Positions 1 through 5,690 of a DNA stretch of 5,690 nucleotides are shown here, piece after piece. Source of the stretch: Sulfurospirillaceae bacterium (lineage in GTDB: Bacteria; Campylobacterota; Campylobacteria; Campylobacterales; Sulfurospirillaceae); contig JAQWCT010000170.1 of the NCBI GenBank assembly GCA_028705785.1, positions 1-5,690 on the forward strand. Direction: 5' to 3'. A model generated the notes under the pieces. That model had not been told where the DNA came from. It worked only from the letters and a program-made list of their open reading frames with translations, and made no database searches. Position 1 is the first letter of the stretch. Each line of letters opens with the position of its first letter. A program made the position numbers and the translations under genes.

Positions 1-418
1 TTGGTGAGGGGAAAAAAGAACCAAAAGCGACATAATCTGCGCCCAAAGCTTCGTACTTTAAGGCTCGCTCAATATCGCCATAACATGAAACACCAATGAT
101 TTTATCGTCTCCCATGATAGCTCTTGCTTGCATATATCCGATGTCATCCTCGCCTACATGTAAACCATCAGCATCCACTTTTTTTGCCAAATGCGCTCTA
201 TCATCAATGATAAATAGGGCATTGTAGCGCTTGCATAAAGCCTGTAAAGCTTTACATGTAAGCTCTATGGCATCATCACTAGCATACTTTTCACGAAATT
301 GCACAACACTCACACCTGCTTTTAAAACTCTTTCTATCTGCACAAGGATAGTTTCATGTGGCGTTAAGATAGCATCACTTAAAACATAGATACCTTTGAG
401 GAGCTCTTTTTTTGACAT
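1..418 (-). CDS. thiE: Thiamine-phosphate synthase ThiE, C-terminus beyond window edge
   Basis: This enzyme joins the pyrimidine (HMP-PP) and thiazole phosphates to give thiamine monophosphate in the cytoplasm. I translated 139 codons of an open frame from ATG at 418-416; the family is normally about 200-215 residues, so roughly the last third lies outside the window. The TIM-barrel landmarks appear in the expected order: GVSVVQFREK at about residues 35-44 (pyrophosphate/pyrimidine-binding strand), FIIDDRAHLA at about 69-78, DADGLHVGEDD at about 82-92, IGVSCYGD at about 108-115, and GADYVAFGSFFPSP just before the edge. The GVSCY and YVAFGSFFPSP forms are those of proteobacterial ThiE. The G-Q-D motif reads G-E-D here, a mild change. 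The gene diverges from the chemoreceptor gene, with AGTAGG upstream of the start as a weak ribosome-binding site. No TPP riboswitch is visible in its leader. Confidence 0.93.
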   Translation of the reverse strand, partial: MSKKELLKGIYVLSDAILTPHETILVQIERVLKAGVSVVQFREKYASDDAIELTCKALQALCKRYNALFIIDDRAHLAKKVDADGLHVGEDDIGYMQARAIMGDDKIIGVSCYGDIERALKYEALGADYVAFGSFFPSP

Positions 419-443
419 TTCTAACCTACTTTGATTTTTGAAG

Positions 444-449
444 ATTGTA
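444..449 (-). promoter_or_regulatory. Possible -10 element for thiE
   Basis: Read on the minus strand this is TACAAT, five of six matches to the sigma-70 -10 consensus, ending about 25 nt before the thiE start codon. There is no good -35 hexamer, which is common in Campylobacterota promoters. The palindrome at 462-478 lies where a -35 element would be (467-472). This is inferred from consensus only. Confidence 0.35.
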
Positions 450-461
450 CAAATTTAAAAC

Positions 462-478
462 TTAAGGATTCCCCTTAA
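462..478. repeat. 17-bp palindrome in the thiE/chemoreceptor divergent region
   Basis: TTAAGG (462-467) and CCTTAA (473-478) are perfect inverted arms around the 5-bp spacer ATTCC. The element lies between two divergent genes, over the expected -35 position of thiE and about 40 bp upstream of the likely -10 of the chemoreceptor gene. Size and symmetry fit an operator for a dimeric regulator, but it matches no named binding site I recognise. No T-run follows on either strand, so an intrinsic terminator is unlikely. Confidence 0.4.
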
Positions 479-515
479 TATAAATCTTTGTAATACTTTA
501 GAAACAAAAGTTATT

Positions 516-521
516 TATACT
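516..521 (+). promoter_or_regulatory. Possible -10 element for the chemoreceptor gene
   Basis: TATACT matches the sigma-70 -10 consensus at five of six positions and lies 28 bp before the start codon, leaving a short leader with the ribosome-binding site GGAG at 541-544. There is no convincing -35 hexamer, and I see no sigma-28 or sigma-54 type motif that would put the gene under flagellar control. Confidence 0.35.
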
Positions 522-549
522 GCCTCATCTAAAATGTTTCGGAGAAAGT

Positions 550-2358
550 ATGTCACAGCAGATAACGCAATACCTCAAACGCATGAATATTACGCAACGA
601 TTTTATCTCGGATTTGCAACGATGTTGGGCGCCCTTTTGGTGATGGGTATTATCTACAGTATCAGTTTTTTTCACAATCGCTACTTTTTTAACGACCAAA
701 TCACACAAGCACAAGTCCTCAAAACAAATTTAAGTGAAATAACCCAAGTCAATACTAAAACAATTCAAAATTTTGAAATACTCCAGGAACAAGCTTCAAA
801 AGTAGGCGTTTTATATGAAGACCTTGCCAATCTTCGCAATATTCGCAATGAAATTGCATCACTCAATTTCAAACCATCACAACAAAGAAAGCTCGATCGT
901 CTTGTTGGTGAACTTTTAGCATGGCAAAATACACAAGCAGGTAAACACCCTTTTATCGCTCCTTATGCGGGACAATTTACAATTCTTTCTGAACTTTTAC
1001 GCACCAACCCTAGTGAAGATGTGGTAAGAGATATTGGACTTGTTATCGAAGATATTACAGGTAAAATCACCGAAGAAACGCTCGCTTTTAGCACAAAAAC
1101 GCAAGAAACTATGGGGAGTGTCAAAGCAAATTTAACACAACTCAACACCAATCTTTCCACGCAGGGAGAAACACTTCATCAAACAGTCCAATCTTTGATG
1201 GATTTGGGTGAAACGAACTACACACATGCGATATATCTTTTGATAGCCAGTATAGTCTTTGCACTAACCCTTGCTTTTATGGCACTGATGGTTAAACTTA
1301 TCGTGACAGATACGCGTAAAATGCGCACCTATTTTCAACAAGTTATCCATGATGACCAACACATTGATTTGCGGGGTAGAATGGTAATTGACGCTCAAAG
1401 CAAGGATGAGATGGATTGTATTGGAAAAGTCATTGGTACTGTTTTCCAAAGCGTTGAGCGTACCATCTTGGAAGTTTCAAACATAGGCTATGGCGCACAA
1501 CATGCTGCAAAAAGTCTTCAAAAAACATCTCAAACGCTTATGGGTACTATCCTTGCACAAGAATCAAGCATCGATACGATGAGAGAACCTATCGCTAAGT
1601 TAAAACAAACACTTACCAATGCTCAAGGGATGAGTGAACAAACCCGTGATGCTTTACGCCAAAATATTTCTGTGATGGAACAATTCATTCAAGGCATTGA
1701 AACTTTGCATCAAAATGTTCAACAAAGTAAAGAAGAGCAAATCGATGTCAATTCACATATGCAAGAGCTCTTTACCCAAGTGCAAGAGATGAAAAGTGTT
1801 TTAAATATTATCGATGACATTGCCGACCAAACTAACTTGCTTGCGCTCAATGCTGCTATTGAAGCAGCGCGTGCAGGAGAATATGGCAAAGGATTTTCTG
1901 TCGTTGCAGATGAAGTCAGAAAACTAGCAGAAAAAACACAAAATAGCCTCGGAAATATCGATGTTATTGTCAAGCAAATGGTAGAAAGTGTCAGAAAAAA
2001 CAGCACCAAATTAGGACATGTTACACTTCTTATGGACACGACTGCTTTACATATGAGTGATTTAGGATCATTGGCAAATAAAACCAAAAAAGAGGTCACA
2101 CACTCTTTACATGTAGCCGATAAATCCGTTGAACTTGCCAAAATGGTCGGAGAAAGTGTCAATACACTCATCTCTCAAATGCAAGAATCCCTCTCCTTAA
2201 GTGTCACTAATCGTGGCAATGCACAAGCCGTTTCAGGTGTTTCACAAGAGCTTTTTTCAATTTCACATACACTGACTGAAACGCTTTCTAAATTTGTACA
2301 CCAAGAAACACAAAGATTAGAAAGAACTGCTCCCATACCGTTGACATTTGTAGCTTAA
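550..2358 (+). CDS. Methyl-accepting chemotaxis protein (transmembrane chemoreceptor)
   Basis: This is an inner-membrane receptor that senses a signal with its periplasmic part and controls CheA through CheW. In order it has a short cytoplasmic N-terminus, transmembrane helix 1 at about residues 18-41, a periplasmic domain of about 185 residues (42-226), transmembrane helix 2 at about 227-252, a HAMP-like linker at about 253-306 (KDEMDCIGKVIGTVF), and a long coiled-coil signalling hairpin. The hairpin tip is canonical: IDDIADQTNLLALNAAIEAA (421-440), followed by RAGE, GKGFSVVADEVRKLAEKT to residue 463. The sensor domain looks entirely helical and Gln/Thr/Asn-rich, suggesting a four-helix-bundle type; the ligand cannot be read. 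The C-terminus (PLTFVA) has no CheR-tethering WxxF pentapeptide. The start is supported by GGAG five bases upstream. The gene has its own apparent promoter and no chemotaxis neighbours, so it is probably a free-standing receptor gene. Family assignment is firm; ligand specificity is unknown. Confidence 0.95.
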   Translation: MSQQITQYLKRMNITQRFYLGFATMLGALLVMGIIYSISFFHNRYFFNDQITQAQVLKTNLSEITQVNTKTIQNFEILQEQASKVGVLYEDLANLRNIRNEIASLNFKPSQQRKLDRLVGELLAWQNTQAGKHPFIAPYAGQFTILSELLRTNPSEDVVRDIGLVIEDITGKITEETLAFSTKTQETMGSVKANLTQLNTNLSTQGETLHQTVQSLMDLGETNYTHAIYLLIASIVFALTLAFMALMVKLIVTDTRKMRTYFQQVIHDDQHIDLRGRMVIDAQSKDEMDCIGKVIGTVFQSVERTILEVSNIGYGAQHAAKSLQKTSQTLMGTILAQESSIDTMREPIAKLKQTLTNAQGMSEQTRDALRQNISVMEQFIQGIETLHQNVQQSKEEQIDVNSHMQELFTQVQEMKSVLNIIDDIADQTNLLALNAAIEAARAGEYGKGFSVVADEVRKLAEKTQNSLGNIDVIVKQMVESVRKNSTKLGHVTLLMDTTALHMSDLGSLANKTKKEVTHSLHVADKSVELAKMVGESVNTLISQMQESLSLSVTNRGNAQAVSGVSQELFSISHTLTETLSKFVHQETQRLERTAPIPLTFVA

Positions 2359-2453
2359 AGGCAATATCTTTCCTCTCATGTTAGATGGATTGTTACCTTG
2401 ATGAAAAATTAACCATAAATGTCACATTTCTAGCACTCTTTTTATATTTATTT

Positions 2454-2470
2454 GTGATAAAATTAATCAC
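2454..2470. repeat. 17-bp near-perfect palindrome upstream of the ATP-grasp gene
   Basis: GTGAT (2454-2458) and ATCAC (2466-2470) are perfect inverted arms. The 7-bp A/T spacer AAAATTA is itself symmetric except for one pair. The element ends 21 bp before the start codon of the ATP-grasp gene and overlaps the likely -10 region, the position expected for a repressor operator. The half-sites recall CRP/FNR-type TGTGA/TCAC, but the spacing between them is too long for either regulator. Confidence 0.4.
2458..2463 (+). promoter_or_regulatory. Possible -10 element for the ATP-grasp/alpha-E operon
   Basis: TAAAAT, preceded by T-rich DNA (CTTTTTATATTTATTTG), resembles the Campylobacterota sigma-70 pattern of an A/T-rich -10 with a weak or absent -35. 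It lies 28 bp before the start codon, leaving room for the AAGG ribosome-binding site at 2481-2484. TATATT at 2443-2448 is an alternative -10. Choosing between them needs a mapped transcript start. Confidence 0.3.
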
Positions 2471-2491
2471 TCTTAATATAAAGGCAAGAAG

Positions 2492-3865
2492 ATGACAGAG
2501 TCGCAAAGCCCTCTTTATGATGGATTTAAAGAAATCCTCAAGAACATTGACCCTCAAAGAGTTAAGGATGTTTTATCCTATATGCGCACCGAAGCGATTA
2601 ACTTCAATCTCTTTAAAAACGGTGCTTTTATAGAACGAAAGTTTCCTTTTGATGTGATTCCACGAATCGTCTCCGCAGATGAATTTGCTTATCTGGACAA
2701 AGGAATTCAACAACGAATTTTTGCACTCAACCTCTTTTTGGAAGACATCTACAGCGACCAAAAGATTTTAAAAGATGGCATTATCCCTAGTGAATTTGTA
2801 TTTTCCTCCAAAGCTTTTTTACCCGAATTTATGAACACGCCTGTGAGTAAAAACATCCGTGTACACATTAGTGGCATTGACCTTGTTAAAAACAGTGTTG
2901 GTGATGGTTGGGTGGTTTTGGAAGATAATCTTCGCGTTCCTAGTGGCGTAAGTTACCCACTTTCTTTGCGTATGTTAACAAGAAAAGTCTTTCCAGAATT
3001 TTTTGAAAAACTCCCCATTGCAACAGTCACTGACTATCCTGAACTTCTTTTAAAAACCATGAACCATGTCAACACCGGTGGCATCAATGTGATCTTAACA
3101 CCTGGGCGATATAACTCTGCTTTTTATGAACACTCCTATCTTGCCAAACAAAGTGGTGCAATCCTTGCCACGGGTGAAGATTTGGTTGTCGAAAAAGATA
3201 AACTCTATCTCAAAACTTACAATGGCAAAAGAGCCAAAGTCGGAGCGGTTTATAGACGCTTAGATGATGATGCCCTTGACCCTATCGCGTTCCATCCAGA
3301 TTCTTTGATTGGCGTACCCAATATCGCTCAAGTTTATCGTGCAGGTAATGTTGCCTTGATGAACTCTATCGGCAATGGTATTGCGGATGATAAAGGTATT
3401 TATTATTTTGTACCGCATATGATTCGTTACTATATGAATGAAGAACCCATTTTACAAAATGCGCCGACCTATCTTGCCTATTTTGAAAAAGACCGTCAGC
3501 ATATTTTACAAAATATGCGCACTCTGGTCATCAAAGATGTGGCAGAAGCAGGAGGATATGGCGTTGTCTTTGGTTGCAATCTCTCCAAAAGTGAGCGACA
3601 AAATCTTAAAGATGCTATCATCGCTGAGCCTAGACGCTTTATCGCTCAAGAGGTTATAGAGTTTTATGACATCGAATGCCTTGCCGAAAATGGCGACTTT
3701 TTTGCACGCAAAGCAGATTTAAGAATGTATTCTCTCTTTGGTGAGAACATCACTGTTTGGCCAGGAGGCTTGACCCGTTTTACCATGGATCCGAACAGCT
3801 ATATCGTCAACTCTTCACAAGGTGGCGGATTTAAAGACACTTGGGTTTTAAAGGATACAAAATGA
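2492..3865 (+). CDS. Circularly permuted type 2 ATP-grasp protein (putative amide/peptide ligase)
   Basis: The family uses ATP to activate a carboxylate and is predicted to form an amide or peptide bond; its substrates are not established. The 457 residues are close to the usual family length and appear intact. Motifs seen in order are GWVVLEDNLRVPSGVSYP (139-156), LTPGRYNSAFYEH (202-214), VYRRLDDDALDP (253-264), YRAGNVALMNSIGNGIADDK (282-301), ending in the acidic ADDK; VIKDVAEAGGYG (346-357), resembling the glycine-rich nucleotide-binding loop; and ADLRMYSLFGENITVWPGGL (408-427). Near the C-terminus NSSQGGGFKDTWVL (440-453) is the family signature. There is no signal peptide or membrane segment, so it should be cytoplasmic. 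AAGG seven bases upstream supports the start. The stop overlaps the alpha-E start in ATGA, implying translational coupling and probably a working complex. Family call is firm; biochemical role is inferred. Confidence 0.93.
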   Translation: MTESQSPLYDGFKEILKNIDPQRVKDVLSYMRTEAINFNLFKNGAFIERKFPFDVIPRIVSADEFAYLDKGIQQRIFALNLFLEDIYSDQKILKDGIIPSEFVFSSKAFLPEFMNTPVSKNIRVHISGIDLVKNSVGDGWVVLEDNLRVPSGVSYPLSLRMLTRKVFPEFFEKLPIATVTDYPELLLKTMNHVNTGGINVILTPGRYNSAFYEHSYLAKQSGAILATGEDLVVEKDKLYLKTYNGKRAKVGAVYRRLDDDALDPIAFHPDSLIGVPNIAQVYRAGNVALMNSIGNGIADDKGIYYFVPHMIRYYMNEEPILQNAPTYLAYFEKDRQHILQNMRTLVIKDVAEAGGYGVVFGCNLSKSERQNLKDAIIAEPRRFIAQEVIEFYDIECLAENGDFFARKADLRMYSLFGENITVWPGGLTRFTMDPNSYIVNSSQGGGFKDTWVLKDTK

Positions 3866-4521
3866 TTCTTATCTCACCACAAACAGCAGAAAATCTCTAT
3901 TGGATGGGTCGTTATATCCAAAGAGCAGAAACTATGACCCGTCTTGTCATCCAATCATTTGATAAGATTTTAGACATTGACCCAGATGAAGGAACAAGGC
4001 TTTATGCCAAAATGGGCGTTGAACTCATCTATAAAACACCTCAAGAATTTTTGCAAAAAAGTATTTTTGGATTAGAATATGCTAGTTTGATTTATACGAT
4101 TGATAATGCCAGAGAAAATGCAATCGTAACGCGCTCACATCTGCCCAATAGAATGTTTAGCCGTATCAATGCCCTCTATCTCAAATATCAAAATGCCAAA
4201 GAAACACTTCCTGTTTCTATCTTTTGGCTCGAATCAACCTTGCAAGAACTTGATGCCATTTGGGGAAATCTTGAACTCTCGTTAGTTGAAGCTAAAGAAA
4301 TTCCTTTTATTGAGTTTGGTCGTATAACAGAACGCATGGATTTAAATATCAGGCTTTACAACAGTATGGAAGCCGCTTTGTTTGACCTTGAAAAGCTGAA
4401 TCTTTTAGGGTTTAAACTCACGCCTCATTATAAAAAACTGTCGCTCTCATCAAGCAATATCGAAAAAACACTGAAAAAAATCAATGGTCTTTACTATGGC
4501 ACCGTTATCACGGCATCATGA
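3862..4521 (+). CDS. Alpha-E domain protein (DUF403 family), short form
   Basis: Alpha-E proteins are all-helical partners of the circularly permuted ATP-grasp enzymes; their own activity is not established. I use ATG 3862, giving 219 residues, not the upstream in-frame TTG at 3841. ATG 3862 overlaps the preceding stop as ATGA, is preceded by AAAGGA at 3850-3855, and opens with the family's conserved start, MILISPQTAENLYWMGRYIQ then RAE. Further family signatures are IYTIDNARENAIVTRSHLP (77-95), with the ARENA core, and FIEFGRITERMDLNIRL (149-165), matching the usual helix with GR.xER.D. Members are typically around 300 residues, so this copy is about 80-100 shorter; both ends and the main motifs are present, so it is more likely a compact form than a truncated gene. 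It is predicted soluble and cytoplasmic, and should be produced together with the ATP-grasp protein. Confidence 0.9.
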   Translation: MILISPQTAENLYWMGRYIQRAETMTRLVIQSFDKILDIDPDEGTRLYAKMGVELIYKTPQEFLQKSIFGLEYASLIYTIDNARENAIVTRSHLPNRMFSRINALYLKYQNAKETLPVSIFWLESTLQELDAIWGNLELSLVEAKEIPFIEFGRITERMDLNIRLYNSMEAALFDLEKLNLLGFKLTPHYKKLSLSSSNIEKTLKKINGLYYGTVITAS

Positions 4522-4531
4522 AAGTGAGGTT

Positions 4532-4555
4532 ATGAGATACTCAGTCATCTTTTGA
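4532..4555 (+). other. Seven-codon reading frame, possible relic of a transglutaminase gene start
   Basis: ATG at 4532 reads MRYSVIF and then stops at TGA 4553-4555, followed directly by a second in-frame stop, TAG. GAGG at 4526-4529 lies only two bases upstream, too close for an efficient ribosome-binding site. Transglutaminase-family proteins commonly encoded after ATP-grasp/alpha-E pairs begin with a short strand of the type MRYxVxH, so this could be what remains after that gene was deleted. The match is only six residues and chance is a real alternative. Nothing else in 4556-4610 resembles that family. Confidence 0.15.
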
Positions 4556-4621
4556 TAGCATTGCTCCGCTTAAATGCGATTTTCTACTCAATAAAGCCAT
4601 TAATGACACCAAGGATAAGCA

Positions 4622-5578
4622 ATGATAGAAGAAGTATTTAGAGTCAAGCTCCCTGTAGATGAGCAACTCATACTCAAACGAAACCGATTTTCACCTATAT
4701 TAGACATACCTTTTAGTGAACAAAAACGCATCTCCATCGTGACAGGCATCCATGGTGATGAGATTGAGGGGCAATATGTTTGTTATCTTCTTGCCAAATG
4801 GCTCAATGAAAACCCCGATAAGATTAGAGGCATCGTAGACATTTATCCTGCGATGAACCCGATGGGCGTTGATAGTATCACCAGAGGATTTCCTTTTTAT
4901 GATGTTGACCTCAACCGTGTTTTTCCAGGCAGTACTTCTGATTTCCTCCCTGCACAAGTTGCCAATGGCATCGTTCAAGCGATCAAAGGAAGTGACTATG
5001 CTATCGATATTCATGCGAGCAACATTTTTCTCAAAGAACTCCCTCAAGTGCGTATCAGTAAATCTAATGCAAATGAGCTTGTTCCTTTGGCGGAAAAAAT
5101 AGGTATTGATTTTATTTGGGTGCATGATGCGGTGACGGTTTTAGAATCAACTTTTTCACACACGATGAATACCCTTGGCACCAAAACGCTTGTGGTAGAA
5201 ATGGGTGTGGGTATGCGTATTACTAAAGCCTATGGACAAAGCCTTAGCGAGGGTATTTTAAATATGATGTCAGAAGTAGGCATTATAGAAAGACCGCTTT
5301 CGCCTCACGGCAAAACTTCTGTTTCGACCATTAATTCTCAAGTACATTTTATCAATTCTCCTAGTGCAGGTGTCTTTATACCCTCTCTTGAACATAATGT
5401 AACGGTGATTAGGGGAGAAAAGATAGGAGAAATTGTTGATCCACTTTTAGGGGTGGTCAAAAATGAACTTTTAAGTCCATGTGATGGACTGCTTTTTACG
5501 GTGAGAGAATACCCTGTTGTTTATGAGGGATCACTCATTGCACGCATTTTAGAAGATATGAAAGAGATAAAGTCATGA
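4622..5578 (+). CDS. Succinylglutamate desuccinylase/aspartoacylase (AstE/AspA) family zinc hydrolase
   Basis: This family of M14-like metallohydrolases cleaves an amide bond in N-acyl amino acids or similar compounds. The 318 residues look complete. Zinc ligands are H44 and E47 in TGIHGDEIEG (41-50) and H131 in AIDIHAS (127-133). DVDLNRVFPG (94-103) carries the Asn-Arg pair that binds the substrate carboxylate in this fold, and E193 in VVEMGVG (191-197) sits where the catalytic glutamate is expected. The C-terminal part (about 243-312; SAGVFIPSLEHNVTVIRGEK) is the small beta-barrel domain that caps these enzymes. There is no signal peptide, so it should be cytoplasmic. AAGGA at 4611-4615, six bases before ATG, fixes the start. 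The gene follows alpha-E after 100 bp with no evident terminator, and its stop overlaps the next start. The substrate is unknown: AstE or aspartoacylase activity is not implied, and the context favours the product of the adjacent ATP-grasp enzyme. Confidence 0.9.
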   Translation: MIEEVFRVKLPVDEQLILKRNRFSPILDIPFSEQKRISIVTGIHGDEIEGQYVCYLLAKWLNENPDKIRGIVDIYPAMNPMGVDSITRGFPFYDVDLNRVFPGSTSDFLPAQVANGIVQAIKGSDYAIDIHASNIFLKELPQVRISKSNANELVPLAEKIGIDFIWVHDAVTVLESTFSHTMNTLGTKTLVVEMGVGMRITKAYGQSLSEGILNMMSEVGIIERPLSPHGKTSVSTINSQVHFINSPSAGVFIPSLEHNVTVIRGEKIGEIVDPLLGVVKNELLSPCDGLLFTVREYPVVYEGSLIARILEDMKEIKS

Positions 5579-5690
5579 AAGAAGAAATTTTATTTGAAAT
5601 CGACTCTTTAAGTAGAGAACCCCTTCGTGTTAAAGGGTTTCGTTTTGGCAAAAAAGATGCCACGCCGAGCTGTGTAATCGTGGGACCCAT
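5575..5690 (+). CDS. Probable second AstE/AspA-family hydrolase, 5' end only
   Basis: Translation gives 38 complete codons before the window ends, starting MKEEILFEIDSLSREPLRV and ending ATPSCVIVGP. The start codon overlaps the preceding stop in ATGA, so the two genes are very probably translationally coupled. The stretch SLSREPLRV, KGFRFG, then a hydrophobic strand CVIVGP has the layout of the first strands of AstE/AspA-type hydrolases, in which such a strand (here SIVTGIHGDE in the upstream neighbour) runs directly into the zinc-binding HxxE or a degenerate version of it. The decisive motif falls just beyond the edge, so the family call is an inference. That a protein gene begins here is well supported. 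Confidence 0.6.
   Translation, partial: MKEEILFEIDSLSREPLRVKGFRFGKKDATPSCVIVGP

Noticed and set aside
419..549. TPP riboswitch in the thiE leader
   Set aside because: The minus-strand leader is short and A/T-rich and lacks the CUGAGA core of the thi-box; no pairing scheme resembling that aptamer could be drawn.
1719..2171. 150-codon minus-strand open frame inside the chemoreceptor gene
   Set aside because: It is antisense to the conserved signalling hairpin, has no ribosome-binding site, and translates to a Ser/Thr/Leu-rich sequence typical of a shadow frame.
2341..2370. Sigma-70 promoter with perfect TTGACA (2341-2346), 18-bp spacer and TATCTT (2365-2370) at the end of the chemoreceptor gene
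   Set aside because: The -35 lies within coding sequence (Leu-Thr-Phe codons), the -10 matches only four of six, and Campylobacterota promoters rarely rely on a -35. It would leave a leader of about 115 nt. Possible but weaker than the site near 2458.
2359..2400. Intrinsic terminator after the chemoreceptor gene
   Set aside because: AAGG-CAAT can pair only imperfectly with ATTG-TTA-CCTT across a long loop, and no T-run follows.
3841..3861. Upstream TTG start for the alpha-E gene
   Set aside because: It would add seven residues (MGFKGYK) not seen in the family and has no ribosome-binding site; the ATGA-overlapping ATG with AAAGGA upstream is better.
4558..4583. Terminator between alpha-E and the first hydrolase gene
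   Set aside because: GCATT/AATGC forms a 5-bp stem with a 10-base loop, followed by GATTTTCT; it is too weak to call and would split what looks like one operon.
4700..5125. 141-codon minus-strand open frame inside the AstE/AspA-family gene
   Set aside because: It is antisense to the zinc-site region of a well-supported gene and shows no family motif.

Overview
The window looks like a piece of a chromosome from a Campylobacterota (epsilonproteobacterial) organism. Low G+C, A/T-rich spacers, compact ATGA-overlapping genes and the style of the proteins all fit, and a Sulfurospirillum-like genome is my best guess. This is inferred from protein and codon character; no database search was made. 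There is no RNA gene, insertion sequence, CRISPR array or other sign of a mobile element.

Layout. The left edge (1-418, minus strand) holds the N-terminal two thirds of thiamine-phosphate synthase (ThiE), cut by the window edge. A 131-bp divergent intergenic region with a 17-bp palindrome separates it from a 602-residue membrane chemoreceptor (550-2358, plus strand). After a 133-bp A/T-rich spacer with a second 17-bp palindrome comes a plus-strand cluster. It encodes a circularly permuted type 2 ATP-grasp protein (2492-3865), an alpha-E protein (3862-4521, ATGA overlap with the previous gene), a 100-bp gap, an AstE/AspA-type zinc hydrolase (4622-5578), and the first 38 codons of another gene (5575-5690, ATGA overlap). 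That last gene is probably a second member of the same hydrolase family.

How the genes may work together. The circularly permuted ATP-grasp and alpha-E families are known to occur as a neighbouring pair. Comparative genomics predicts that the pair makes an amide- or peptide-linked product, often with a transglutaminase-fold peptidase encoded next to it. Here the pair is followed by one, and probably two, zinc-dependent desuccinylase/aspartoacylase-like amidohydrolases. The simplest inference is an ATP-dependent amide ligase paired with enzymes that trim or cleave amide bonds; substrate and product are unknown. The gap between alpha-E and the first hydrolase contains a very short reading frame, MRYSVIF then stop. 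It resembles the first residues of the transglutaminase-family proteins usually found at this position, so a lost transglutaminase gene is possible but speculative. ThiE and the chemoreceptor appear to be unrelated neighbours.
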